64,000 nt of DNA from Palsa-883 sp963847615. Its GTDB lineage: Bacteria; Pseudomonadota; Alphaproteobacteria; Acetobacterales; Acetobacteraceae. Position numbers and translations under genes: made by a program. Where the stretch lies: the NCBI GenBank assembly GCA_963847615.1, contig CAWKAN010000020.1:496001-560000 (forward strand), read 5' to 3'. Within the stretch, counting starts at the first letter, position 1. Every line of letters begins with the position of its first letter. The notes beneath the pieces are model-generated. The model did not search any database. It was given only the letters and a program-made list of their open reading frames with translations, and was not told the DNA's origin. Positions 1 through 8,495 of the stretch are shown piece after piece.

Positions 1-330
1 AACCTCCCCCATCCACACCGCGTGCCGCGTGTGATCGTCCCGCGGGCGGCCCGATTCCGGGTGCAGCAGCACGGTCAGTCCCATCCGGTTCAGCATGAGG
101 AACGGCGCCAGCGTCGGAAACACCTCCGGCTGAAACGCGATCTGGTACATCGCCGTCGGGTGCGGCCCGACCAGCACGTCGTGCCAGCGTCCCATGCGCA
201 CCGTAAATCGCGCCTCCACCCAGTCGCGCAGTTGCGCCGCGCGCGCCCGGCTGTCGGCATCCGCCGGGTCGTAATAGATGTGCGCGTGATAATCGGTGAT
301 CGTGCCGACCTCTTTCGCCGCCTCGCTCAT
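1..330 (-). CDS. DOPA 4,5-dioxygenase family protein (3' end beyond window)
   Basis: The reverse strand from the ATG at 328-330 encodes about 109 residues before the window edge. It has an N-terminal YHAHIYYD segment, a central GRWHDVLVGPHP motif and LMLNRMGLTVLLHPESG. These are the conserved blocks of the DOPA_dioxygen family, small metal-dependent proteins related to extradiol ring-cleavage enzymes, with conserved His residues as the likely metal ligands. Family members are about 110-120 residues, so only the last few residues should be missing. The start codon overlaps the stop of the upstream AMP-ligase gene (ATGA), implying one transcript with the ligase and thiolase genes. The substrate cannot be read from sequence. 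Confidence 0.85.
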   Translation of the reverse strand, partial: MSEAAKEVGTITDYHAHIYYDPADADSRARAAQLRDWVEARFTVRMGRWHDVLVGPHPTAMYQIAFQPEVFPTLAPFLMLNRMGLTVLLHPESGRPRDDHTRHAVWMGEV

Positions 331-1866
331 TCGCCGCCCTCCCGCAATAGGCGCTTGACGTCGCGTTTGGTGACCTTGCCGTAGCCCGACTTGGGCAGCT
401 CCGGCCAGACCACCACGCGCGTCGGCCATTTGTATTTCGCCAACCTTCCCTCCAGATGGGCGAAGACAAGCGCCGCGTCCACCACGCTATCGGGATCGGT
501 CACCAGCACCGCCACGCCGCTTTCGCCCCAGCGGTCATCCGGCAGGCCGACGACGCAGGCCTCGACGACGCCGGCGCAGGTCAGCAGCACCTCCTCGATC
601 TCGCGCGGATACACGTTGGACCCGCCGGAGATGTACATGTCCGACGCGCGCCCGGTGATGTAGACAAACCCAAGCGCGTCCAGATGCCCCAGATCGCCGG
701 TGTGGAACCAGCCGAACCGCGTGGCCGCCGCAGTTGCCTCGGGATTGTCGTGGTAGCCGGCGAACACACCCGGGCCGCGCACGCAGATCTCACCCGTGGC
801 ACCGGGCGGCAGATGATTGCCGTCGGTGTCCAGGATCGTCACCTCCATGCCGGTGCGCGGAAAACCGCAGCTCCCGACTGGCATCTGGGCATCGTCCAGG
901 CTGTGCAGCGCCGGCGGCAGCACGGTGATGTTGCCGGTCACCTCACCCATGCCGAAATATTGCACCAGCACCGGACCGAGCTTGCCCAGCGCGTATTTCT
1001 GATCGGCCCGGTACATCGGCGAGCCGGCATAGATCACGTAGCGCAGGCTGGAATGGTCGTAACGATCCACCGCTTCGTGCCGGGCGAGCATCGTCAGAAT
1101 GGTCGGCACGGTGAACATGTTGGTCACGCGGAACCGTTCGACCAGCTGCCACGCCTCGGCGCAATCCAGCCGCTCGCCGGCCAGCAGCACCGTCGCCGCG
1201 CCGCGCGCCACCTGCGGCAGCGCGTGCACGCCGGCGCCGTGCGACAGCGGTGCCACCACCAGCGACACGTCGTGCTCGGTGGTGCCGGGCATCAGGTCGC
1301 ACAGATGGTTGCAGACGACGTACTCCATCTGCCCATGCGTCAACACGCCCGCCTTTGGCCGGCCGGTGGTGCCGGAGGTGTAGAAGAACCACGCCGGATG
1401 ATCGTGGGCGACATCCGCCGCGCTTGTCATCGGCGTCCCCTCCGCCGCCAGCGCGTCCCACTCGGCACCGATCGAGAATCTCCATCCGGCAAGCCGGGTT
1501 TTCCGCTTTTGCCGCGGCCTGGTGCGCGGGGAACACCGGATCGAAAATGTGCACCGCGGCGCCGGAGGATTTCGCCAGGTAAGCGACCTCCGGCGGGGTC
1601 AGGCGGAAATTCGTCGGCACCCAGACCGCGCCGAGCATCCAGGTGGCGAACATCGTCTCCAGCACGGCGTTGGAGTTGCGCGCGTGCAGCAGCACGCGCT
1701 CGCCGTGCCGCACGCCGCGCGCGGCCAACGCCCCGGCGGCGGCCTGGACGCGGGCGGCGAACTGCGCCCAGGTCCAGGTCCGGTCGCGCCAGATGATCGC
1801 CGGCCGATCGGGGAAGCGCCGCGCGGACTGCAACAGCAGATGCGCGAGGTTGCTGGTCGGGATCAG
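327..1866 (-). pseudogene. AMP-dependent acyl-CoA synthetase/ligase, frameshifted
   Basis: Two reverse-strand reading frames together make one ANL-superfamily acyl-CoA synthetase of about 510 residues. The upstream frame carries the N-terminal domain (SARRFPDRPAI, RVLLHARNSN, GAVWVPTNFRL). The downstream frame carries the ATP/AMP signature YTSGTTGRPKAG, FGMGE, the hinge-region GWFHTGDLG and the C-terminal catalytic-lysine region ending PKSGYGKVTKRDV. The frames meet near 1455-1475, and removing one base there restores continuity. No ATG is found upstream of the homologous N terminus; the likeliest start is CTG at 1866 overlapping the thiolase stop (CTGA), or TTG at 1833. It would activate a carboxylic acid to its CoA thioester. 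The break may be a sequencing error or a real inactivation. Confidence 0.85.
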
Positions 1867-3035
1867 TGCAACCTCTCCAGGATCGAAACGTAGTTCGCCA
1901 CCGCGGCGCCGCCCATGTTGAACACCGCACCGAGATCGGCCTTCGGCAACTGCATGCCGGCGGGCGCCTGGCCGGTGAGCTGCATCGCGGTGATCACGTG
2001 CATCGACACCCCGGTGGCGCCGATCGGGTGGCCCTTGGCCTTCAGCCCGCCCGAGGGGTTCACCGGCAGCCGGCCGTCCTTCGCGGTCCAGCCCTCCAGC
2101 ACCGCGCGCGCCCCCTGGCCGGCAGGTGTCAGGCCCATCGCCTCGTATTCCAGCAGTTCGGCGATGGTGAAGCAGTCATGCGATTCGACGAAGGACAGGT
2201 CTTGCAGTTTGACCTCCGCTGCGGCCAGCGCGCGCTGCCAGGCTTCGGCCGCGCCCTCGAAGCGGGTGATGTCGCGCTTGCTGATCGGCAGGAAATCGTT
2301 CACCTGCACGGCGGCGCGGAAGCGCACCGCCTTGCCCATGGCGCGCGCGGTGTCCTCATCGGCCAGCACCAGCGCGGCGGCACCGTCGGAGACCAGCGAG
2401 CAATCGGTGCGTTTCAGCGGCGGCGCGACGTAGGGGTTCTTCTCCGACACCGTGCGGCAGAAGGCGAAGCCCAGGTCCTTGCGGATCTGGGCGTAGGGGT
2501 TGTCGACGCCGTTCTTGTGGTTCTTCGCGGCGATCGCCGCCAGCGCGTCGGACTGGTCGCCGTAGCGCTGGAAGTAGCCGTCGGCGATGCGCCCGAACAC
2601 GCCGGCGAAGCCCGCCGGGATGTCGGCTTCCTCCTTCTGGTAGCTGGCCTTCAGCAGGATATCTCCCACCTCGGGGCCAGGCGTGGCGGTCATCTTCTCG
2701 ACGCCGATCACCAGGGCGAAACGGCCGCGCCCGGCGCCGAGGAAGTCGCGCGCGCCATACACCGCGGCGGAGCCGGAGGCGCAGGCATTCTCGAACCGGG
2801 TGATCGGCTTGAAGCGCAGCTCCGGCACGTGCTGCAGCACCAGCGAGGCGGGAAAATCCTGCTTGGAGAAGCCGTTGTTGAACAGGCTGACGAAGGTGCC
2901 ATCGATGTCGCCGGGGGCGAGGCCGGCGTCCTCGATCGCCGCGCCGGCGACGCGGCCGATCAGCGATTCGATGTCGGGGTCTTCCAGCTTGCCGAACGGC
3001 GAATGCGCCCAGCCGACGATGCAGGATTCGGTCAT
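1863..3035 (-). CDS. Thiolase family protein (SCP-x/acetyl-CoA acetyltransferase type)
   Basis: A 390-residue thiolase of normal length. The nucleophilic cysteine lies in ENACASGSAA at about residue 85, a conserved HDCF follows at about 288, and the C-terminal GGLKAKGHPIGATG glycine loop with its catalytic His is present. The third conserved region is NMGGAAVANYVSIL, as in the SCP-x/lipid-transfer thiolases, which lack the usual C-terminal CxG cysteine. Such enzymes perform CoA-dependent cleavage or condensation of 3-ketoacyl-CoA. It is first in a tightly coupled minus-strand operon with the acyl-CoA synthetase and the DOPA-dioxygenase-like gene, suggesting degradation of an acid after CoA activation. 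The physiological substrate is unknown. Confidence 0.88.
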   Translation of the reverse strand: MTESCIVGWAHSPFGKLEDPDIESLIGRVAGAAIEDAGLAPGDIDGTFVSLFNNGFSKQDFPASLVLQHVPELRFKPITRFENACASGSAAVYGARDFLGAGRGRFALVIGVEKMTATPGPEVGDILLKASYQKEEADIPAGFAGVFGRIADGYFQRYGDQSDALAAIAAKNHKNGVDNPYAQIRKDLGFAFCRTVSEKNPYVAPPLKRTDCSLVSDGAAALVLADEDTARAMGKAVRFRAAVQVNDFLPISKRDITRFEGAAEAWQRALAAAEVKLQDLSFVESHDCFTIAELLEYEAMGLTPAGQGARAVLEGWTAKDGRLPVNPSGGLKAKGHPIGATGVSMHVITAMQLTGQAPAGMQLPKADLGAVFNMGGAAVANYVSILERLH

Positions 3036-3120
3036 GGCTCAGCTCTCCTGGTCTGCTGCGCGGAGGCTAGCGGATTGGGACGCGGCTGGCGACGGCGGCC
3101 GTCCGTAACGTGGGAATCGC

Positions 3121-3139
3121 GTATGGACAACGTCCATAC
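3121..3139. promoter_or_regulatory. Palindromic operator of the toxin-antitoxin pair
   Basis: A perfect inverted repeat GTATGGAC-AAC-GTCCATAC (8-bp arms, 3-bp centre) lies 33 bp upstream of the antitoxin ATG. Ribbon-helix-helix antitoxins of this class bind short palindromes in their own promoter, so this is the probable autoregulatory site. The position and symmetry are seen; the function is inferred. Confidence 0.6.
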
Positions 3140-3172
3140 GCTGCGCCAGGATGCCGTCATCAGGAGACCGCC

Positions 3173-3472
3173 ATGGCGCGTGCCACCACCACAAATCGCC
3201 GCCAGCCCACCGCGCGCAGCGGCGTCATCAATATCCGTGTCCGGCCCGATGACCGCGGGCTGATCGACCGCGCCGCGTCGGCCCTGGGCAAGAGCCGCTC
3301 CGACTTCATGCTGGAAGCGTCGCGCCGCGCCGCCGAGCAGGCATTGCTCGACCAGACCGTGCTGCGCGTGGATGCGGCGACCTTCAAACGGTTCGTCGAA
3401 CTGCTGGATGCGCCGCCCCGGCCGAATGCCGCCCTGCGCCGGCTGATGCAGACCAAGCCGCCGTGGGAGTAG
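3173..3472 (+). CDS. DUF1778 (TacA-like) antitoxin
   Basis: A 99-residue protein with a ribbon-helix-helix core (INIRVRPDDRGLIDRAA, then LGKSRSDFMLEASRRAAEQAL) followed by a toxin-binding tail that ends in a proline-rich stretch. This is the DUF1778 antitoxin layout. The ATG at 3173 is preceded by AGGAG with 6-bp spacing, so it is preferred over an in-frame start at 3110 that would run through the operator. The gene overlaps the GNAT toxin start by about 10 bp. The product should neutralise the acetyltransferase toxin and repress the operon through the palindrome just upstream. Confidence 0.9.
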   Translation: MARATTTNRRQPTARSGVINIRVRPDDRGLIDRAASALGKSRSDFMLEASRRAAEQALLDQTVLRVDAATFKRFVELLDAPPRPNAALRRLMQTKPPWE

Positions 3473-3993
3473 GGGCAGCGCCCGACCTCGGCACGCTGGG
3501 CGCACCGGAACCGCTTGGCGACCACCACGATCTCAACTCGTTCACCTGCGGCGAGGCCATGCTGGACGATTGGTTGCGGCGTCGCGCGCGCGCCAACCAG
3601 GTCGGCGGCGCCTCGCGGACCTATGTGGTAACAAACGGGCGACTGGTCGTCGGCTACTACAGTCTGGCCTCCGGGGCCATCGCGCTGACCAACTCCCCAG
3701 CGCGTGCCCGCCGCAACATGCCTGACCCGATACCGATGATCGTTCTCGGCCGGCTCGCCGTCGATACGGCATGGCAGGGAAAACACCTTGGGCGGTTGCT
3801 GTTGCGCGACGCGATCCTGCGTACCCAACAGGCCGCCGCGATCATCGGCGTGCGCGGCCTGCTGGTGCACGCATTGTCGCCGGAAGCCAAACGGTTCTAC
3901 GAAACCAGCGGCTTTCGCGAATCGCCCAATCGGCCGATGACGCTTGTCGTTACGCTACGGGATGCAGCCGTCGCACTGGGCGGAACGGGCTGA
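3463..3993 (+). CDS. GNAT-family acetyltransferase toxin (TacT/AtaT-like)
   Basis: A 176-residue GNAT protein. The N-terminal half has the toxin-type motifs FTCGEAMLDDWLRRRA and GYYSLASGAI. The acetyl-CoA binding segment is RLAVDTAWQGKHLGRLLL, and the C-terminal FYETSGFRESP supplies the usual tyrosine. Known TacT/AtaT toxins acetylate aminoacyl-tRNA and block translation; this activity is inferred from family and partner. The start is GTG at 3463, overlapping the antitoxin stop. Immediately after its TGA comes a 19-bp perfect hairpin that may terminate the operon. Confidence 0.9.
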   Translation: MGVGAAPDLGTLGAPEPLGDHHDLNSFTCGEAMLDDWLRRRARANQVGGASRTYVVTNGRLVVGYYSLASGAIALTNSPARARRNMPDPIPMIVLGRLAVDTAWQGKHLGRLLLRDAILRTQQAAAIIGVRGLLVHALSPEAKRFYETSGFRESPNRPMTLVVTLRDAAVALGGTG

Positions 3994-4043
3994 TACCAGC
4001 GGCCCAAAATGCTGACTCTTCCATCATTTTGGGCCGCTGGTAT
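3993..4043. terminator. Hairpin between convergent genes
   Basis: Perfect 19-bp arms (3993-4011 and 4025-4043, beginning ATACCAGCGGCCC) around a 13-base loop begin at the last base of the toxin stop codon. The flanking genes converge here. There is no long T-run outside the stem, so action as a terminator is inferred from position. Confidence 0.45.
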
Positions 4044-4140
4044 CGCGCGCGGGGTTGGTGGGGCGGCCGCGCGCCAAACCAAGACTCATACCAGCGGCCC
4101 ACCGCAAGCCGATGGGTCAAGAGTTTGGGCCGCTGGTATG
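3993..4140. repeat. Extragenic palindromic repeat, copy A (ATACCAGCGGCCC family)
   Basis: Two consecutive hairpins built from the same ATACCAGCGGCCC arm: 3993-4043 with 19-bp arms and 4088-4139 with 14-bp arms. The segment 4036-4140 recurs with many matches at 55965-56065, in the same orientation and again between genes. Shared blocks include GCTGGTATCGCGCGC, CCAGCGGCCC and GCCGATGGGTCAAG. This marks a dispersed REP/MITE-like family. Confidence 0.8.
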
Positions 4141-4142
4141 AC

Positions 4143-4889
4143 TCAATCCGCCGTCCAGCCGCCATCCACCACCAGGCTCTGTCCGGTCATATACGCCGAC
4201 ACGTCCGCCGCGAGAAACACCACCGCCCCGCCCATCTCCCGCGGCGTGCCGAAACGGCCCATCGGGATATGATCCATGAACGCCTTGCCGTGCACCTCGT
4301 GCGTCAGCACCCCGTGCGTCAGATCGGTATCGACATAGCCCGGCGCCAGGCAGTTCACCCGCACGCCGCGCTTGGCCCAGTCCAGCGCCAGCGCCTTGCT
4401 CAGCAGCTCCACCCCGCCCTTGGACGCGCAATACGCCACCGAGCGCGTCAGCCCGACATGCCCGGCGATCGAGCTGACATTGATCACCGACCCGCCCGCG
4501 CCCATCGCGCCGCCGAGATGTTTGCAGCACAGGAACGTCCCGGTCAGGTTCACGTCGATGATCGTCTGCCACTCCGCCAGGCTGGTCTTCTCGATGCCGC
4601 GCCAGACCGGGTTGATCCCGGCGTTGTTCACCAGCACGTCGATGCGGCCGTGCCGCGCCAGCACCGCGTCGCGCAGCGCGAGCACGTCCGCCTCGCGCCC
4701 GACATCGGCAACCTGCGTGCTCGCGCCCGCGCCGATCGCGGCGGCCGCCGCGGCCAGCGTCGCCGCGGTCCGCCCGACCAGCACCACCGTCGCGCCGTGC
4801 CGCGCCAGGCTCTCGGCGATGCCGCGGCCGATGCCGCGTCCCGCGCCGGTGACCACGCAAACCTTGCCGCCCAGCTCGAAGTCGCTCAC
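4143..4889 (-). CDS. SDR family oxidoreductase (FabG-like)
   Basis: A classical short-chain dehydrogenase of 248 residues. It has the N-terminal cofactor loop TGAGRGIGRG at residues 15-24, the NNAG motif near 88, the catalytic Ser in NVSSIAG, YCASK as the Tyr-x-x-x-Lys pair, and a C-terminal GQSLVVDGGW. An arginine close after beta-strand 2 (VGRTAA) hints at NADP preference. Its ATG overlaps the stop of the upstream acyl-CoA dehydrogenase (ATGA), so the two are translationally coupled. It probably oxidises a hydroxyacyl or alcohol intermediate in the same pathway. Confidence 0.88.
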   Translation of the reverse strand: MSDFELGGKVCVVTGAGRGIGRGIAESLARHGATVVLVGRTAATLAAAAAAIGAGASTQVADVGREADVLALRDAVLARHGRIDVLVNNAGINPVWRGIEKTSLAEWQTIIDVNLTGTFLCCKHLGGAMGAGGSVINVSSIAGHVGLTRSVAYCASKGGVELLSKALALDWAKRGVRVNCLAPGYVDTDLTHGVLTHEVHGKAFMDHIPMGRFGTPREMGGAVVFLAADVSAYMTGQSLVVDGGWTAD

Positions 4890-6055
4890 CAGTTGGCTCC
4901 CTGCCGGGCAATCCGTTGCGCGATCGACCAGCGATGCACCTCGGACGGGCCGTCGTAGATGCGGAAGCCGCGCACCTCGTTGAAGATGCGCGCCACCAGC
5001 GTCTCGTCGGTGACGCCCTGGCCGCCCATCACCTGCACGCAGCGATCGACCACGCGCCAGATCGCCTCGGAACAGACCACCTTGGCAATGGAAGACTCCG
5101 TGGTGCCGCGCGCGCCCTGGTCCAGCACCCAGGCGGTGTGCCAGATCGACAGCCGGCTGGTGCGGATGTCGATCTCGTTGTCGGCCAGCATGAAGCCGAC
5201 GCCCTCATGCGCCACCAGCTTGTGGCCGAACACCTCGCGGTGCCCCGCGTAGTGCGCGGCGATGTGGTGCGCGCGCCGCGCCGCGCCCAGCCAGCGCATG
5301 CAATGCGTCAGCCGCGCCGGCGCCAGCCGCACCTGGGCGTAACGGAATCCCTTGCCCGGCTCGCCAAGGATGTCTCCGGCCGGCACCCGCAGATTGTTGA
5401 ACCGCACCACCGCGTGCCCGCCCGGGAACGCGGTGTCCAGGCTGTTCATCGCGCGCACCACCTCGATGCCCGGGGTGTCCATGTCGGCGAGGAACATGGT
5501 GGCGTTGCCGTCCTCGCCTTTCGCCATGATGATGGCGAAGCCGGCGCCGTCGGCCCCGGTGATGAACCATTTTACCCCGTTGATGACGTAGTGGTTGCCG
5601 TCCTTCACCGCGGTGGTACTTAGCGCGGCCGGATCAGATCCGGCCCCCGGCGCCGGTTCGGTCATGCAGAAGCAGGAACGGATCTCGCCGCGCGCCAGCG
5701 GACGCAGCCAGCGCTCCTTCTGTTCCGCGCTCGCCACCGCCTCCAGCAGGTGCATGTTGCCTTCGTCGGGGGCAAAAATGTTCATCGCCAGCGGGCCGAG
5801 CAGCGAGTAGCCGGCTTCCTCGAACACCACCGCGCGGCCGACGTTGTTCAAGCCCAACCCGCCGTATTCGACCCCGACATGCGGGGCGAGCAGGCCGGCC
5901 TCGGCGGCCAGCGCGTTCAGCTCGCGGCGGAACGCGTCGGTCGGGCCGTGCCGCGTCTGGCGCGGATCGGCCTCCAGCGGAACGATCCGGTCACGGATGA
6001 AGGCGCGGGTGCGTGCTTGCAGCTCTTGCAACTCGGGGGAGAGGGAGAAGTCCAT
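4886..6055 (-). CDS. Acyl-CoA dehydrogenase family protein
   Basis: A 389-residue FAD-dependent acyl-CoA dehydrogenase of standard length. The N-terminal helical domain is followed by FCMTEPAPGAGSDPAAL (FAD-binding TEP-GSD signature near residue 135), the central beta domain with WFITGADGA, and a C-terminal helical domain with QVMGGQGVTDE. The end YDGPSEVHRWSIAQRIAR matches the ACAD10/11-like subgroup, consistent with the phosphotransferase-family gene immediately upstream. It would introduce the alpha,beta double bond into an acyl-CoA. Transcription continues into the SDR gene by a 4-bp overlap. Confidence 0.9.
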   Translation of the reverse strand: MDFSLSPELQELQARTRAFIRDRIVPLEADPRQTRHGPTDAFRRELNALAAEAGLLAPHVGVEYGGLGLNNVGRAVVFEEAGYSLLGPLAMNIFAPDEGNMHLLEAVASAEQKERWLRPLARGEIRSCFCMTEPAPGAGSDPAALSTTAVKDGNHYVINGVKWFITGADGAGFAIIMAKGEDGNATMFLADMDTPGIEVVRAMNSLDTAFPGGHAVVRFNNLRVPAGDILGEPGKGFRYAQVRLAPARLTHCMRWLGAARRAHHIAAHYAGHREVFGHKLVAHEGVGFMLADNEIDIRTSRLSIWHTAWVLDQGARGTTESSIAKVVCSEAIWRVVDRCVQVMGGQGVTDETLVARIFNEVRGFRIYDGPSEVHRWSIAQRIARQGANW

Positions 6056-6136
6056 GTTCGGAGACTTTCATGGCGGCTCCGCCATGGCCTGACCCAGCCA
6101 TGACGGAAAGCGGCGGGGGAAGGTGGTCGCTGCGCA

Positions 6137-7207
6137 TCAGAACGCCCGCCCCTGGGCGATCTCATGGGTGAATTCCAGGATGCCCGTGCCGATCGCCGAC
6201 AACGGCGCGTAGCGCGGGTCGGTGGTCGCGCCGGTGCGCCAGCGCACGCCAAGCTGCAGGAAGATCACCCCCAGCTTGTACATCGCCAGCACGCGATGGA
6301 ACAGGAAGTCGGACACGTCGCGCCCGGTCAGCCGCGCGTAGGCCGCCACCGCCTCGGCCCGTGCGCACAGCCCCGCCTCGACCGAGGGCATCTGCGCCAT
6401 GTCGTGCATCGGCTGCGGGTCCGCCGCGTGCACCCAGTAGCTCAGCAAGGTGGCGAAATCGAACAGCGGATCGCCGCGCGTGCCCTGGTCCCAGTCCACC
6501 ACCGCGACCGGCGACAGGTCGGCGGGATCGAGGATCATGTTGTTCAGCTTGAAATCGTTGTGCAGCAGGCCGGGCTTGCCGTCCGGCACCAGATGCGCCT
6601 CCAGCCAGGCGCCCAGCGTCGCGTGCAGCGCCTCGGTGCCGTCCTGCTTCGCCGCCATCCCGCGCTTGCGCCACCCGCTCACCGCGCGCGCCAGGAACCC
6701 GTCCGGGCGGCCGAGATCATCCAGGCCGATCGCCGCCGTGTCCACCGCGTGGATCGCCGCGATCGTCTCCAGCAGCACCTGCGACAGCCGCGCGCCCAAC
6801 CCCGGACGCGCGGCCAGATCCGGCGGCACGTGCTCGCGGATCACCAGCCCGGGGCGATACTCCAGAATCTGGAACGGCGCGCCGAGCACCGCGGCGTCGG
6901 TGCACAGGAACAGGCTGCGCGGCACGCAGGCCAGCGCGTCGGGCAGCCGGCTCAGGATGCGGTGCTCGCGCGCCATGTCGTAGCTGCCGGCCGGCAGCTC
7001 GCCCAGCGGCGGGCGGCGCAGCACGGCCGGCCTGCCATCCAGCCGGATCAGGTAGTTGAGATTGGCCAGGCCGCCGGCGAACTGGCACGGCAGCGGCACG
7101 ATCTCCAGCGCGTGGCCATGCGCCGCCAGATAGGCCTGCGCCCGCGGCCAGTCTTGCGGCACGCTGTCCGCCGCGGAACGGGTCTCGGCAATCGCTTCCT
7201 GTGGCAC
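6137..7207 (-). CDS. Phosphotransferase (APH) family protein, ACAD10/11 partner type
   Basis: A 356-residue aminoglycoside-phosphotransferase-fold protein. Motifs are GGLANLNYLI in the N lobe, FQILEYRPG at the hinge, the catalytic-loop LLHNDFKLNNMI and the metal-binding VVDWDQGTRGDPLFDFA. The frame is open a further 180 codons upstream, but that part has no recognisable protein character. GTG at 7207 has a strong GGAGG immediately upstream and begins just before the first family-like residues. In bacteria these kinases often sit beside ACAD10/11-like acyl-CoA dehydrogenases, as here, and phosphorylate 4-hydroxyacyl-CoAs; assigning that reaction here is inference. Confidence 0.85.
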   Translation of the reverse strand: MPQEAIAETRSAADSVPQDWPRAQAYLAAHGHALEIVPLPCQFAGGLANLNYLIRLDGRPAVLRRPPLGELPAGSYDMAREHRILSRLPDALACVPRSLFLCTDAAVLGAPFQILEYRPGLVIREHVPPDLAARPGLGARLSQVLLETIAAIHAVDTAAIGLDDLGRPDGFLARAVSGWRKRGMAAKQDGTEALHATLGAWLEAHLVPDGKPGLLHNDFKLNNMILDPADLSPVAVVDWDQGTRGDPLFDFATLLSYWVHAADPQPMHDMAQMPSVEAGLCARAEAVAAYARLTGRDVSDFLFHRVLAMYKLGVIFLQLGVRWRTGATTDPRYAPLSAIGTGILEFTHEIAQGRAF

Positions 7208-7632
7208 GCTTCCTCCGGCTCGGCCGCTGACCGCGACCCTGCGAAGCTGGCGCGCCGGCGTCAACAGGGCAATCGGGTGAAAGAAAGCCAGGCCAGCGGC
7301 TCCGCCCTCGACCCCAACCCGGCCGTCGAGGCCCATGCACGCCGCTACCTGGCGGACGCCCGGCCGGCGCGGCAACGCCGGGGCATGGCGGACGCCGCGG
7401 CGCCCGAGCGCTGAAGGTTCCACGCCGCGTCCGTCGCCGTGCTGCGCTTCGTGCCGGAGAACGCGCCGAGGCGGCTGGAGATCAAGCGGGCACGCGATGC
7501 CGAGATCGACGCGGCGCTGCCGCCGGAGGCGATCCTGGCGCCCGGCTGCCCCGGGCCTGATGATGAGCGACCTGCCGCCGGCGAACCGGTTGCGCGTGAC
7601 CCCGGTTGAGCTTGACCCCGGTTGAGCTTGAC
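7208..7632. other. Gap with repeat fragment and tandem 16-mers, no gene supported
   Basis: About 425 bp. At 7262-7318 lies a degenerate copy of the CAACAGGGCAATCGG...CTCCGCCC repeat found in full at 33.1-33.4 kb. At 7599-7633 the 16-base unit ACCCCGGTTGAGCTTG is repeated twice in tandem. A plus-strand stretch around 7440-7530 translates to coding-like residues but lacks a start and meets stops, so it may be gene debris. Confidence 0.5.
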
Positions 7633-7980
7633 CTACGTGGCCGAGGGTTCGCCCCGGCGCCGGGGGACCGTGAGCGTATCGGCGTGCTGACGCATTCGGC
7701 CGGGGCCATCCGCAAATTCGGGGGGGTCGGGATGGCGCAATAGCCATAGCCGCTCGTGCGCTGCAACGAGCGGTTGCACGTTGACGCGTGCCTCGGGGCG
7801 TCCGCCTGGCGGCGCGCGCTCCAACATGAATTCAAGGATCGCCAGCAGGTGCTCGGCGACCTCAAGCTCCCGGTGGTCGCAGGCGGCGTGAAAGGCGGTC
7901 ATTATCCGGTCTGACAGCCGCCGCCGCCGACTCTCGCCGCCCTGCCGCTGGGCATCCGGGTCGAGGAAAACGCCGTGCAT
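7633..7980 (-). CDS. Conserved hypothetical protein, small helical
   Basis: A 115-residue protein from ATG 7980 with GGAAGG upstream. The central block SDRIMTAFHAACDHRELEVA and EHLLAILEFML is helical, followed by VAAHERLWLLRHPDP. I associate this kind of sequence with uncharacterised small proteins widespread in Rhodospirillales and Rhizobiales, but cannot name a family. The open frame continues to 8166; the extension is Arg-rich and unlike a protein core. It has no apparent operon partner. Confidence 0.65.
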   Translation of the reverse strand: MHGVFLDPDAQRQGGESRRRRLSDRIMTAFHAACDHRELEVAEHLLAILEFMLERAPPGGRPEARVNVQPLVAAHERLWLLRHPDPPEFADGPGRMRQHADTLTVPRRRGEPSAT

Positions 7981-8495
7981 ATCGATCACCACCTTCCGTG
8001 CCCGGCACTCTACGGTGGCGGCGGATAGCGTGGCGTTCCCATGACGGTAAATCGCCGTGATTTGAACCCGCCGCCGTGCCCAGCGGTCGGCTGGCAACGA
8101 CGGTGCAACGCTCGGCCTGGCCGCTTGACGCCGTTGTCGATTTGATCGCCGAGAGACGCAAAGCACGCTCCTTGCGAAGGGACGAATTGGCGCCGGGACA
8201 GTTGATTTTTCAGGCAGTCATCCTCGGTCGGTGAGGAGGAGATGTCGCTGACGGCGTTGCGCCGGTTTCGACGACTGGCGCGGAGCCTGGCAGCTCAGCT
8301 CGCCGTGGATTCCTCGCTGGTCCAGCGCGGATGCTGCGCCGCGCACACCGACCGCACCGATTCGCAGATCACCCACCGGCGGCCGGCTGGCTCGGCTTCA
8401 AGGCATCCCGATGAAATACAGGGTTTTTCAAGATGCACGCACTCGTGATTAAGACATTATCCGCAAACTTATCCACCGCAACCGCAGATCGCCCA
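7981..8495. other. Intergenic stretch, nothing certain
   Basis: About 515 bp between two minus-strand genes. A 68-codon plus-strand frame at 8242-8448 is preceded by GAGGAGG, but its product (Arg/Ser-rich) resembles no protein I know. It is not called. Confidence 0.4.

Noticed and set aside
8242..8448. 68-codon plus-strand ORF with an upstream GAGGAGG
   Set aside because: The product is Arg/Ser-rich without conserved character; one good ribosome site alone is not enough.
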